From Tomocerus qinae (taxonomy: Eukaryota; Arthropoda; Collembola; Entomobryomorpha; Tomoceridae), in NCBI GenBank assembly GCA_020055645.1, contig CM034546.1, positions 65,906,001-65,970,000 on the forward strand: a DNA stretch of 64,000 nt. Direction: 5' to 3'. A model generated the notes under the pieces. The model was given only the letters and a program-made list of their open reading frames with translations, searched no databases and was not told the DNA's origin. The translations under genes were made by a program, and so were the position numbers. Positions 36,924-50,400 of the stretch are shown in pieces. Within the stretch, counting starts at the first letter, position 1; every line of letters starts with the position of its first letter.

Positions 36924-39900
36924 GAAGATGCGGGGTATTGTCTGCTTCAGGAGGAAGACTGAGGACGATGGACTTGGCGACGACGACGAAGACATCATGC
37001 GGGTAAGGTTAAGTATCGTATTCTAAATTATGGGGATAATTAGAAATTGTTTAAATTAAATTGGGGATAATTTTGGGAAATTGTTGAATTATTTGGGGGG
37101 CGTGATCAGCAGTCAGTCATCACTGTAAAATATTTTTGGGTTGAAATTTAGATTGCAAATTATAATGTGGGATTAGTTTGTTTCATTAACATCAATTTTG
37201 GGCTTCCTAAATATATTTAAATCGTAAATTTTGATGGGGAATTAAGTACATAAAATTCGTGTGAAAGGGAAAGTGATGACTACATATTGACTTTTTGGGG
37301 AATTGTATAGTGATACAGGGTCACAATAATTTTATATGGTCAATATAATAATTGGGGAATCACTTAAAAATACTATCATTATAATTTGGGGCATGAAATC
37401 TGTAGAAAAAGGTATTTTTGTGGGTCACTATTGTGTAGGTACTGTTGAGTTGTCATTTTGGGGGCGTTAGGGAATTATTTCGACATAATGCGTGGATATT
37501 TCTTATTTGTAATAACATTTCTGAATTTCTGTGCATATAAAATTCAGGTTTAAATAGATTTTTTCAAATTTTTGGTATATATGGGTACGTATACAGTTCC
37601 AGGGTTTCCTGGGCTGACATTTTTTTTATGGGTTGGATAATTGGGGTAAAATTCATTAAATAAATTGAGAAAAATTACTTTAAGCCAGCATTTCATGGGA
37701 ATGTCTATTACAAAAAATCTAAAATTAAAATTAGGATGAATTTTGAAAAAATTATATTTAATTAAGTAGGGAGTCAATATTGTCCCACCGAGTGAACCTT
37801 GGTACATTGCTCCAAATGTATAATATAGTGTAGTAGTGTTAGGGTGGTAGCTGCGGAGCGATGCTAAATCTCTCATGGCTAAGCGATAATTTCTAGTAAT
37901 TTATGTTGATAAGTGGCGACAGTCTAGCCGTCCAACTCCTAATTTATCTTTCGTTGAACCTAGTTGAAAGTCAGATAAAATAGGAGGATGAATGCTTAAT
38001 TAGCTAAAAGGACGCTCATGACTACATAATTAAGGTTACCGTCTGGCCACATGTTAATTATATAATTTTTTATCAGTTAACAAGTTGAATGTGTAATGGT
38101 GTGTGTGTAATCTAGGCCTAACTAGTGAAGAATAGAGTTTATTTTAATTTTAGAAGGGAGTTTTCTAGAAGTTAAACAAATTCAAGTCTGTGTGAAATTA
38201 ATTTAATTTTGTTTCTTTGAGATAATCTTTGTTCTGAGACTATGATTGGCGACGAGAAAAAATGTGAATGCTAATTATTTTTGGCGACGACAGTCTGAAG
38301 GCCAATTGGACATTGTCCTCCAGCCACTAGACACGAGAGGATTCCATGATCAGACACTGACCGAGACAGACGTAGAGAGACGAGCTGCGGTGACGAACAA
38401 CGAAGTCTACCATGGAGAGTGACGATGAAGAAGATTCTTTTTTGAGCAGCCTTAGTCTTGGTTTATGGGTTCTTGGTTTCAATTTTATTTGATTATTTGA
38501 AATTTATTTAATTATTATTGAATTTATTTGGTATTTTGACGACATTGGAATTTGAGTGAAAATAATTGGGCATTTAGTAGAAAATCTGAAAATTAATTTA
38601 TCGTTTTGAGAAATGTCTGGATTTAAAATTTTGATTCTTTTGATTTCTTGGAATTTTGATTTGAATTTAATTCTTTTTGTTATAAAAATTAAAATGATTT
38701 CTTGAATTTGGAACGGGTTTTGTACATAAAAGGTGTAATGTGTGTTGAGTGAGAGTAGTATAGTACACATACAAGTACAATCATGAGTATCCGAGTTTTA
38801 TTTAAGTTTGAATTTTGATTTCATTTTGAGTAAAGTTAAGAAGGTTTGAAATACTACTGTTTCTGAAAAATGGGCTAAATACTTTAAGAATGTTTAAATG
38901 AGACATAATTTTGATGTTGTTTGAAAAAGTAAATGCGTAAAGATTTTTTGATTTTCAGTTTAAGAATAGTTAAGAATAATTGGACAATTTTGGTAAAAAT
39001 TATAGAAAGGGAAACTTAAGGCTGATTGGGTTATATTATTTAGTGCAGTAAGGTTTGAATTCTTCGATTGTCTATAGTAGCCATAAATTGGGGAATATTG
39101 TCGAAGTTCTTATTGAATTCGTTTCCTTGGCATGGTGAAACATAGGAATCTTGAGAAAGAAAAAATAACTTTTGCGACTAATAAATCCTTTTAGTCATTT
39201 TGTATTGATTCAGTTTCTTTACAAATTCCTAGCGGTGCAGAAAGAAAGAACATTTAAATTTTAATGGTATTATTTTTGTTTTGAAAACTTTGAGTTGTTT
39301 AAAAATAATTTCGTAAAAGTAATAACTATTGGGAGAATAGTAAAGTCAATTTAATTGGGGAAATTGTTTTTGAATTTGTTGATTTTAGAAAAAGGTGTGA
39401 ATTGTTGTAAAGAGTTAATGAAATTGCGTATTTGATAATTCAATGACTGATTACTACCTACCTACCTAAAGAAAAAAGCTTGTTAAATCTAGTACCAGCA
39501 GAGATAGAGGACCCTGGGGTAAAATTAGGTGTTGATTCGCCACACCCTACGGTTTCTTTGTGCATAGTTGCTTGAAGGAATTCGCGGAGCAAAGCACGTA
39601 CTAGTGAGCTAAAGGTCAGAACACAATGGGTATTAGCTTACCATGTTCCCGTGGCCATACTAACATTTAAAATCTTCTACTGTACTAACATTCCAGTCAC
39701 GAATTAGAAATAGTTGTCTGCTAACATCTAATGAAGGAGTACAATAATTCTACCTAACTACGTTCTTTGATTAAATTTTGTGTTGAAATTGGGATAGTTT
39801 TTGATTAATTTTGTATGTGGGATATTGACTTTATTATTATTGGGTTTCATAAACCTTAAGATTAATTTGGGGAATTTTGAGAATGCCACTAAAATATTAT

Positions 39901-40127
39901 GTTGTATGGAGTAAGTATTTGCTATTGGAATTTAATTCTAATCCTACTTTGCTGACGAGTAAAAAGGGATTTATTATGTGTTTATTTTTGTGGAGTGCAT
40001 ATAGTTTGTAGGAACATTTCTGTCTGTCGATTCCGAAAACAGCCTTAGGAATTCTTCACGTTCGGTGAATCATTCGAGCTGAAAGGAAATGAGAGGGAGG
40101 AATTATATAATTTAGAGTTAGTGAGAG

Positions 40128-40290
40128 TAGAAATCCTGAGACCTACGGGGGGTAAATCCTGAGACCGACGGGCGGTGAATCCTGAGTCCTACGGGGGGAA
40201 TAAAATACCGGTCGAAGGAAGGCCGACGGGAAAATACCGGTCGAAGGAAGGCCGAAGGGAAAATACCGGTCGAAGGAAGACCGAGGAAAT
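40128..40290. repeat. GC-rich tandem repeats inside the retrotransposon
   Basis: Three copies of an AATCCTGAGACC(T/G)ACGGG unit are followed by three copies of AAAATACCGGTCGAAGGAAG. They stand out in the AT-rich interior and may mark a leader, packaging or structured region; that role is a guess. Confidence 0.75.
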
Positions 40291-41447
40291 AGATTAGGAT
40301 AAGGGCAAAGGTGCCAAACGACCTCTGAGCCAGGAAGGACAAGTCGAAGTTAGTTAGTTAAAGCCTGAAGAGTATACCAGGGTAGGAATGAGGTCTGAAA
40401 ATTTAAGTATTTCTGGGAAAAACAAAGAGGATTACCACAAAGTGTCATACGTAAGGATTATTTGAAGCAAGGGATTACCCGGAATTTCATTGGTCATTGT
40501 TTTTGTGGTTTTTGGAAATATTTTTATTTACGTGCCAATAGAACCTATAGTTAGAATAGTTATAATAATATGAAATGTATTTGTTTGATGTGAAGAAATG
40601 CATTATTAAAGATGGGGAAGTAAATGAAAAGTAATTTTGAGTTTAAAATGTTTGAATTTTGATGATAAAAGTTTTGATTTAATGTTTTTGAATAGTAAAA
40701 TGATGTAATTTTGATTTTTGTTGAAATGAAGTGTACTCCAGGAAGTAAGAAACAGTAGGTATTGAATAATCGATGTTGATTATAAAGAGTCTAAAGGTTA
40801 AAGACGTTTATGATTTAAAAAGGTTTATGAAATGTTTTTTATGTGCTAATTGGAATTTATGCTGTATTTTAGTGTGAGCTGAGTGATGATGTGTTTTACT
40901 GTCTTTTTGCTGAATGTGTCCGGTAACAATAAGAGCAAGCGAAATAATGAGAATCGGTGAGATCGAGGTCTAATGACTTAAGCCGATAGCCGATGTGGCT
41001 CCTGGGGTCTTTCTAAAGGTCCGAGCCGAAGACACAAGCGAATTGTAAATCGACATGGAAAAGAACGAACGCGATTTTCAGCGAGTGCATTAAATTATTT
41101 TTTTGAATTGATTGATATTATTTTGATTGACATGGTTTTTTGAAATGGTTTGGTTAAAAGTATTTCGATTGGCTGTTTTTTTAGAAATTAAGGATTACTA
41201 TTAGGAGGTATTTTGTATTGTGAATTGTAAGAAATGAAATGTGAAATGAATTGTATGCGAGTTTCATAGTGTAGTTGTTTAGCATTAGATATTTTGTGTT
41301 ATTTTATTTGATTTGAGTTTACTTAGTGAAAATCTTTTTAAATTTGGATTTGCTATTATTTTTCAAAATTGTTATTGGGGACGTTTCTAAAAATTAAATG
41401 GGGTCCGACAAATGTGGAAATTTGTCTTGGAATAAAAAGGGGAAATA

Positions 41448-41858
41448 TGTAATGGTATTTAGGTGTAAGCTGTATTATGTTGTGTCCTGCAATAGTATGT
41501 ACTCTAGTAGTAAAGTAGTCATAGCGCTAAGAGGAATGTTTGAATATTGGCGTAGCCAATAAGAGTGAGTGAGCTCAGCCGAATGAGTCTGTAGCTTAAT
41601 AAAAGCAATGTAAATGTATGAAAGAGTACTCAGTCACGGATAGAGACTCACAGAGATCGAGTCGGAGGAAGAAGTCTGAAATAAAGATTGGATAGTTGGC
41701 CGTTGACATGTAGTCCAAGAGTGGTGAGTCGTCATTATTTCGTCGGTCATGTCATTGTCATCATGTCATCCTGGCGCCTGGGCGACCTACCAATTGCTCA
41801 TACTATCTGAACTAGCTACATTCATCCCCATAACCCCGTAGTGAGGAGCTTCATTACA
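41448..41858 (+). repeat. right LTR (411 bp)
   Basis: Direct repeat of 36513-36923, preceded by a polypurine tract and followed by the duplicated ATAT. Confidence 0.9.
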
Positions 41859-41924
41859 ATATAGGCTTATTCGTCCACCAATCTGAAAGTGGATAGAGGC
41901 TTTTTCGATCCTTAAGGGACGATA

Positions 41925-43590
41925 TGTTGATCTTTTCTTGGGTGTTTGGTGATGATGGGATGGATGGGGTTGGATGTTCCATCTTTTGCATTGGATGGGA
42001 TGTTTACCTACAACTTACATCTATGCTGCCAAGTGTTATTCTGTTTTATCCGACCAAGTAAATAAACTGCTTCCCCTCACGCACCAGGTGGGTGAGGGGA
42101 AGAAGTACAATCTATCCATCTTACAATATTGCCCTGGATTACGCACTAGCTTTATTTATAACAGGGCCTGGGCCCTGTGACCGGCTAGTATTGTATAATT
42201 ATAGTTGTCGGTTTATGCACAGAGGTTTATCTTTACTGTATTAGTATCGTCTGCCTAATAACTGCAATGCGACAAACCTTATTGTCATTATTTTAAGAAA
42301 ATAGGTAAAATTTTTCAAAAACTATACACTCTTGTGGCGCCAAACTTTAATTTTTTTTTTAAAAAGTGGCTTGTCACATTATATTACTTTGTTAAAAATA
42401 CTTTTTATTGGCCTTTTCACAAGTTGTCAAAAATCCATCAAATTTAATTAAACATAGAATCTGGCTTTTAAGTAAACATCACATTTAATTAAATTACTTT
42501 GACATTCATAGTTTTCTCACAACACTAATGTCTTTTTCTTCATTAAAAGCGGATTAAGACTCCTTTCAAATGGTAATTGTAACAGTAGCATAAATCAAGC
42601 ATGATAAAAATTATTTGATGACCATATGCAGCCAAAGCCATAACTAACAATGCATAATGAAATAATGATTCAAGAAAAAAAAACTTACTATTGAGTCGTA
42701 TTCAGGTTGTCAGTTGTGTGATGATTCCACTTTGAAGTAAGCATACCAGGACCTGGAGTACGTTGCACAAACCATTCGCCAAAGCATTCAAATTTCTAGT
42801 AATAATTTCATTTTCTTCCATTTTGTAATACTGCACTAAAAATCATTCAGCTTTAATTATTATTAAAACGTGCAACATAGTTTTAACTTCAAAATGGTTC
42901 CTGTAACCTGTGTCGGTTAATGGTTTCTGTATCTGGTTCAAATCTCAGCACAAACTTATACCGAGGTATGATATTATCATTATAATAATAGCTACACAAG
43001 TACCCTTTAGCATCAAGCTACGAGGTTCAAATTTTTACTGGATGTTCACCTCATAGTCAGAACCTCAGATGATCATTTTCATAACGATTGGTTTCATAGA
43101 AATCGTTTTATGATTTTTTGAAAATCAAATTTTAACATGGGAGGGATAGGGAAAAACTCAAACTGCCAAACCTATCTCCTCCTACAGTTTTCAACCAATC
43201 TCCATCAAATTTTTTTGAAGCTTCTAAGGACCAATATTGAGGTCCTCAAGTGGCGGATTTTTAATATTTTGATTCTACGATTTTTAAATGAATTTAGAAA
43301 ATTCAATTATCCATTCGTGCTTCTCCGTGTATAAGGGGCTACAGTGACTACGCACTGTAAATGCGACCATGGCCCACATAGGTGGCGCATGTTCTCTTTC
43401 CCTTCAGCTTTATCTACACCTGCTCGGTTGTTGGGGCTGCGAGAAACGAACAGTTTAGTTTCAATAAACATAAGGTGAAACAGAAATAGATTTTTTGGTT
43501 CTTCAGTTTTCATGTTTGAATATCTGTCAAATAATTCATGATTTAAAATAAAATAATTGGACCAAATAACATGTAAGGGGCAATTAAAAT
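41925..43590. other. non-coding stretch, nothing recognised
   Basis: No gene-like frame. Short G-rich text around 41940-42000 loosely mirrors 35760-35820, outside the foldback element. Confidence 0.4.
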
Positions 43591-43639
43591 AACACGTTTA
43601 ATTAAGGTGACGCGATATGTTAAAACTAAATAACGAAGG

Positions 43640-44491
43640 AAGATTAAAATGGGTTAATTAAAATAACGGGGTTAAGTAAAATAACGAGGTTAATTAAAAT
43701 ATTGGAAATGTTTAAAATAAAGAGGTTGTTTAAAATGTCGGGGTTATTTAAAATCACGGGGTTATTTAAAACAACGGGGTTATTGAAAATAACGGGGCTA
43801 TTTAAAACAACGGGGTTATTTAAAACAACGGGGTTATTGAAAATAACGGGGCTATTTAAAACAACGGGGTTATTTAAAACAACGGGGTTATTTAAAACAA
43901 CGGGGTTATTTAAAACAACGGGGTTATTTAAAACAACGGGGTTATTTAAAACAACGGGGTTATTTAAAACAACGGGGTTATTGAAAATAACGGAGTTATT
44001 TAAAATAACGGAGTTATTTAAAACAACGGGGTTATTTAAAACAACGGAGTTATTTAAAACAACGGGGTTATTTAAAACAACGGGGTTATTGAAAATAACG
44101 GGGTTATTGAAAATAACGGGGTTATTGAAAATAACGGGGTTATTGAAAATAACGGGGTTATTGAAAATAACGGGGTTATTGAAAATAACGGGGTTATTGA
44201 AAATAACGGGGTTATTGAAAATAACGGGGTTATTGAAAATAACGGGGTTATTGAAAATAACGGGGTTATTGAAAATAACGGGGTTATTGAAAATAACGGG
44301 GTTATTGAAAATAACGGGGTTATTGAAAATAACGGGGTTATTGAAAATAACGGGGTTATTGAAAATAACGGGGTTATTGAAAATAACGGGGTTATTGAAA
44401 ATAACGGGGTTATTGAAAATAACGGGGTTATTGAAAATAACGGGGTTATTGAAAATAACGGGGTTATTGAAAATAACGGGGTTATTGAAAA
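43640..44491. repeat. 18-bp minisatellite, about 42 units
   Basis: Units alternate between GGGGTTATTTAAAACAAC (mostly 43755-44085) and GGGGTTATTGAAAATAAC (44086-44491, more than 20 near-identical copies). Copies decay to the left into looser GTTAATTAAAAT text from about 43590. Because the period is divisible by three, long frames are open on both strands; they are not genes. A separate TAACCCC/GGGGTTA inverted pair lies near 44615-44650. Confidence 0.93.
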
Positions 44492-45304
44492 TGTATGTTG
44501 ATTCGATAAGTATTGTATTTTTCCCGTGAGTAGGATGTTGTAGAAATGTAGCAAGCAATTTAAAAAAATTAATCTGTTAATTTTTATGCTTTTTTAATGC
44601 ATAATGCACACTTATAACCCCTTAATGTGTAACCCCATTAAGGGGTTACCCATTTCCCGTTCGGAGAACGGGCCTATTACTAGTATTATATATTCATAAA
44701 CTGTTGAACTGTTCCCCTTTTCACTGATAGTAGTAATGTTAGATAAGGTGTTCGAATATTGAGTATTGGGTAGTAATACCTTTATTTAATATGCTCAATG
44801 TTTTCAAGATAAACATTCCTTATCTCAAAGCATGTTACCTATGCCTGCAATGTTAATTTGCAGTAATATTTAGTCATAAATATACCATACCAATCTTTCA
44901 GACATTGTTTTGAGGAACTGATGTATGTAGGGCATTTACAATACTATATAACTAACATTACAATAATATTAATATGAAGCTGTACAATTAGATATGTAGA
45001 TAAAGTTTTCAACTCATCTATTTATCATAAACATTACATAAGCTTCAAAATATCTTGTCGTTGTACAAATTTGTATTGTCTTTCTTTTGGCATATAGGTG
45101 GTTATAGATTCTGAGTGTAATACAAAAATATGACCAATCCTCTTCATCTTGTGGGATGTGAATGACGCAAGATAAGAGCTATATGGACCAAGTGGGGTGC
45201 AATAAATGTAACTATGATTAGGTATTCTTCCATAAATGGTTTCGAATGATTTAGTTATCAGACTTGAGACATTTCGCACGCACACGCTGCAAATCCCTTG
45301 TCAC

Positions 45305-46158
45305 AAGGTTTCGGGTGGGAAATCAAAAAGTGGAATCTTCCCATTTTCCCAGTGGGAAAAGTGGGAATCAAAATGGCTTAGTGGGTGGGAAAATGGGAAA
45401 TGAAAAAAATGACTGGGAAATGAAACATTAGTACACAAAAGGTATAAATACTGCTCCCTAGCAGTCTCACATGAGACGAGACTTCCTTAGTGCTCTTCAA
45501 GTCATCCTTGCTAGTTTACATTTCGTAAGTTACTAAGAGTTGTTTGTAGATGTAATAAAAATTTTGCATTGAAGTTTTTTTCTTTAACGTAAGTAAACGT
45601 AATAATAATTACAATAATTTAGGGCTTTTAATCAGCGGGATATCGTTACCTGTGTTGCCTTATGCAATGAATATGCAACAGATTAATGTATATTAAAATA
45701 AAAACACTGCGCACTGTGCTTCAGATACAGTGACGTTATTCCGCTGTATAAATTCATAGCCCAAATTACAAAATGTGATTATTAAATCAAAATACTTGTA
45801 TTACTCACTTCACATGTCAATACTAATGCAACTGCCGAGTATTCCAAATTTTTATTCACTTTGTCATAATTTACGTGATCGTAATAAGTAGAAAATAAAC
45901 CAAAGTAAAATTTAGAGTATGGAATTGGCAGTCCTTGTCATCTGGATTGTGGAATTACAAAATTATTTACTTTTGTTTTTGGTTGGTAATTTGTAGCATA
46001 AAAGAACAGCCGCCCTAGGTTACCGCAGCGAATCATATCATTTCACGTGACTTTTTTTCATTTCCCAGAAATTTCCCACTTTTCCCGTATTTCCCACTTT
46101 TCCCACTTTTCCCAACTGGCTATCAAAATGAGGTGGGAAATGGGAAAATCCGAAACTA
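45305..46158. mobile_element. inverted-repeat element, possibly hAT-like
   Basis: The left end AAGGTTTCGGGTGGGAAATC is loosely mirrored by the right end ATTTCCC...CCGAAACTA. Multiple GTGGGAAA-type blocks on the left answer TTTCCCAC blocks on the right. TGTCAC flanks both sides (45299-45304 and 46159-46164), a possible 6-bp part of a target duplication. No transposase. Confidence 0.5.
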
Positions 46159-46226
46159 TGTCACTATATGTACTTATTTTATAACATAACGTCAGCATAC
46201 CCTTGTCTTGGTCTGATAGTGGTAAC

Positions 46227-46390
46227 CAAGGACGTATTTAGGGGGGTGATAGGGTGCTTAAGCACCCCCTAAATTTCCCAAAAACATACTAGATAATTCA
46301 CAAAAATTGATAAAAAGTAGTTTTATACATAAGAAAAATCTGCTATTATATTTAAGCACCCCCTTAATTTGATTTCTGGATACGCCATTG
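46227..46390. mobile_element. hAT-like MITE 4 (same family as MITE 1)
   Basis: Starts CAAGGACGTATTTAGG and ends TTTCTGGATACGCCATTG; flanked by a perfect 8-bp duplication GTGGTAAC (46219-46226 and 46391-46398). The left 60 bp closely match the left end of the element at 1587. Confidence 0.9.
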
Positions 46391-46399
46391 GTGGTAACA

Positions 46400-47402
46400 T
46401 AATGGTCTATCGGTAATCATCATACCCATCAGATAATCTTAAAGTGGAGTTGCGCAATGAAACATTTCCGGGATAATGTTTGAATGTAAAAGATGAACTT
46501 CGTGTAGGTATGCAAGCGCAAGAATAATTACAATATTTCGAAATTAAACCAAATGCTGCGCGGATGATAAAAGGACTTTAAATAGCAACCTTAGAAAAGA
46601 TTTAATTTTTTTGTAAAATGATTGGATTTGGTATTGTTAGGAGTGGGTAGTGTTGATAATTTCCAGTCAGTAGGACGGGCTTTTTCTAGTTAACAGTAAA
46701 CTATGACAGTAATTTTAAATTGAACTAATATAGAAAAGCGTCATATAAAATGCTTAGTTTTAGCTAAGAATACAAGAAGTTATTGAAAACTCTGTACTGA
46801 TACTCAGAATACGTGCGGATTACAAACTCAAATACAAATATTCAAAAACCAAAAATCATAAATTGTAATTTAAAGGGAAAATGGCTTTTTTTGCTTTGCG
46901 TTGCGACTTTCGACTACACAATATCATGACAAATCTGAGACAAAACCTTTCCGTTGTGGCGGGAAGGAAGAATCTGTAATTCTGCCGCTCAATGGGATGA
47001 AAAGAAAAAGGAAGAAGTGAAAAAAGGAAAAATAAATTTTTCTCAACCATTTTCTCATTTTCTGGGACAGGTTTTTTTACCTTGACCTTCAAGAAAAACG
47101 GTGAAGTAAGATTTAATATTGAATTGTTAATTTTTGAAAGTTAATTTTTCTCTGTGGGTAGGTAGGTATATTATATGATGTGGTCCAAAGCACAAAACCA
47201 AGACAAAAAATTAAATTACGACATACTAGATCAATGATCTAATTTTATGTTTATCAATTATTATATAGTAAATAACTTTTAGGATTTATGATTTACTGAC
47301 CAAATCTTATATTATATTATAGGGTATTGTCTGTGTCTGGTTCAGTGTCCTCTTAAGCGAAACGGGAAACCTAAATTGCAGTAATTATTATTATTATTGA
47401 CC
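46400..47402. other. intergenic stretch upstream of the zinc-finger gene
   Basis: No coding feature recognised; it should contain the promoter and 5' UTR of the ZAD zinc-finger gene. Confidence 0.4.
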
Positions 47403-50400
47403 ATGGAAAAAATTTTAGATCGCCAGCAATCTACCGAAGGAATTCACGGAGCGGTTATCTGCTTAATTTGCATGCAGATGTGTCATAATCAAGTCACGGA
47501 ACAAAATCTTGACAATGAGACCTTTAGACATCATCAAAATATTTTTCAGAAGGTTTCGAAGTATTTATCTCATGAAATTTATAAAGTAAGCTGTCAATGG
47601 GATTTTGTTAACCAACGAAGATCACCAATTTGTGCCACGTGTTTTTCTTCTGTTGAAAACATTTACAAAAATATTGACATGCTCCAAAAACTAGAAAACA
47701 CAGTTCAAGCGTTGGTAAATTCTTTCACCGTAGAAATTCTCAAACAACACAACAGACTGAAAAATGTAGCCAGTGAAAATGAAAATTTCGCCATTTATGT
47801 TAAAGAAGATATTAAAGACGAAGTGGAAATAGAATTAGAGCTGTCGACCATTTCTGATTCGATAATTACAAGCGACGAGGATGAAAATATTGAAAACAAC
47901 GAACTTAATTTTCTAAATGCTAAGCCATCAAAATCAGTGAACAGAACAATTATTTCTTCTAGAAATGGTAATAACTATCTTGTGAGTACACGATTGTTTA
48001 AAAAAATTTAAATGAAGCAGAATATTCTGAGTTAAAGAAGTTGTTCTTCAAATTGTAGAAATAGTTCAAAATAATGACAACGCACTTCTATTTACATTTT
48101 ATACATTTTTCATTTCAGTTACGAATGCCGGCATTCAAGACTTAGATGTCCTATCAACATATCCTGGAGTACATCTTAAACCCCTCAAAATTATTCTAAC
48201 CAGTAAGTTCATCATTAAAGCACGAAAATCAAGAAACATTTATATAACCCAAGATATTGGATAAAATCAGATAAAAGATCCATTAGTACAGATTTAACAA
48301 TTAAAGATTTTTCAATTGAAGTTTTGCAATTTTGCAACAATTCCACATTTTGTTGAACTTTTTTTTCAGAGAAGACGATTGGGCATCTAATTCTGAAGTG
48401 GAAAGAAGCAATGGCGAAACAGATTCCGAATTTTCGGATGGTCCTGATTATGAGAAGGATATGCAATTACAGAAGACACAGAATATAACGAAAAGGACAA
48501 AATATTTCAAAGCTGCTAAGCGATACAAATGTCAGTTAAGGTCCTGCAATTTGTCATTCAACTTCGTGAAGGATTTGAAATCACATAGTGTCAAATCGAA
48601 GCATAGCAATCTCCGAAAATACAAATGCACTAAGAAAAATTGCGCCAAAAGCTTTTTCAGCCAGAAGGATTTGAAAAATCACATTAAATTTGACCATTGC
48701 GATGACGATCTGAAGTGTCAAAATTGTTTTAACGCATTTAGACACAAGAAAATGCTTCGAATTCATCAGTTTAATTGTCACATGACGAAAATGTTCAAAT
48801 GTGATGAGTGTACCAAAACGTTTTCAAGAAAACTTAACTTTATTCATCATAAAAAATTACACTCGGGACAGTGCTCTGAATGTAAAAAGTGTACTAAAAA
48901 CTTTAAGTGGAATATTTCTCTCAAACTCCACGTCAAAGCTAACCATGGCAGAGGTAAGTTTAATTGCAAAATATGCAGTAGACAGTTTACAAGTCGTCAA
49001 AAATTCCTAGAACATCATTCGGTCCACTTTAAGAGTAGAATTGGAAAAACATTTCCATGTGCTGCTTGCAAGAAAACTCATTTTGTGGAAAATATCTGGG
49101 ATAACTGCGTAATCAAACATTTACGGAAAAAAGAACAAAAGGGATTTATTTGTGCAATATGCCTTTTGCCTTTTAAATCATCCAGAGAACTTGACAATCA
49201 CAGTAAAGAAATAGTTCATCGCAATAAAAAATTATTTCGGTGTAACATCTGTAAAAAACGTTTCTACAAACATGATCAATTAATACAACACACAAGAACT
49301 CATAAATATTCTGGCAGCTTTAAATGCAATGTCTGTGGAAAGCAGTACAAACAAAAAGCACGTCTTCGCTCTCATAGTAATGTCCACAGTGGCAAAAAAC
49401 CTTACAAATGTCAAATATGCAATGAAGCATTTCATGAGCGTCACGGGTTGAGATACCACTCGCAATTTTGTGTCAAAATTAAAAAAGGCTCAGAAAACAA
49501 ATCTTTTGAGTGCAAATTCTGTGAAATGGTTTTTGAAACTGAAAGAAAGTTAAAATTGCACGGAAAAATTCACCCACGACATAAAAAGCTACCGTGTAAA
49601 TTTTGCGGAAAAAAGATATGTAAGTTTTTCTTCCTAAAACATTTGGAATTGCATGTGAACGCTAAAGACCAGTTCAAATGCAGCAAGTGTGACCTTGGCT
49701 TTAATCTTAAATATAAATTAGACAGACATGAACTAATGGCTCATACAGAAGAGAGACCGTTTCCATGTTCTTCTTGTGATTTAAAATTTAAATTGAAATA
49801 CCTTTTAAAACGCCACACGCAAAGAGTACATTCTGCTTCTAGCCGCGTTTTATGTGACACTTGTGGAAGAAATTTTGCGACCGAAGATCAATTACGTGTG
49901 CACAAAAAATTACATACAGGAAATTTGGTAAAATGTACTTATGACAACTGTAGCAAAACTTTTTATCATAATTCTCAGCTTGTGCACCATATAAAATTAA
50001 AGCATACAAAAGAAATACAGTATGTTTGTGAAGTGTGCCAAAAACGTTACTACTCAAAAACAAATTTTGAAATTCATCAACGTACACACACAGGTGAAAA
50101 ACCATTTCCTTGTCCACGTTGTGACCAAAGTTTCATTAGCAAACTTTGGCTGCAGAGTCATATGGCTACAGTACATAGTGAAAACGATTTTAAATGCGAG
50201 ATTTGTGGTAAATGTTTTGGTCGGAAAATGCACTATATGGTTCACATGAAATCTATTCACGGGGAAAATAAATACAAGTGTGAATTTTGTCCGTACTTGT
50301 GCAGTCGGAAGGACAATTTGACTACCCATGTTAAAGAAAATCATACTCATGTTAAAGAAAGACCGTTTGTGTGTGAAATATGTGGCAAGGGCTATAAGCG

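Larger units (their letters stand above)
36513..41858 (+). mobile_element. non-autonomous LTR retrotransposon (LARD-like), recent
   Basis: Two 411-bp direct repeats (36513-36923 and 41448-41858) start TGTAATGG and end CATTACA, and read as identical. ATAT on both sides is the likely target duplication, and restores an uninterrupted GGATATAGGC block of the foldback element. A purine-rich tract (AAAAAGGGGAAATA) directly precedes the right LTR. The 4.5-kb interior has no gag, protease, reverse transcriptase or integrase frame, so the copy depends on another element. LTRs contain AATAAA signals. A tRNA primer site was not recognised. Orientation follows the polypurine tract. Confidence 0.88.
35935..41922. 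mobile_element. TIR foldback element, split by an LTR retrotransposon
   Basis: TCGTCCCTTAAGGATCGAAA at 35935 is repeated inverted at the right end (ending GATCCTTAAGGGACGA at 41922). The match runs through the whole outer 65 bp. The arms consist of repeated blocks (GAATAAGCCTATATCC plus TTTTTGTTTGGTGGAC) at 35975-36105, inverted at 36408-36512 and 41859-41890. The dinucleotide TA lies at both ends (35933-35934, 41923-41924), compatible with a mariner-type TA target. Without the LTR insertion the element is about 570 bp and non-coding. Confidence 0.8.

Noticed and set aside
36924-41447. Search for gag-pol in the retrotransposon interior
   Set aside because: All frames are short (under about 110 codons) and none resembles protease, reverse transcriptase, RNase H or integrase.
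43738-44491. CRISPR-like or telomere-like array (GGGGTTA)
   Set aside because: There are no spacers between units, so not CRISPR. The 18-bp unit with AT-rich filler, inside a chromosome arm, is not a telomere repeat.
43644-44558. Open frames of 160-304 codons on both strands
   Set aside because: Pure translation of the 18-bp minisatellite; no start context, domains or splice sites.
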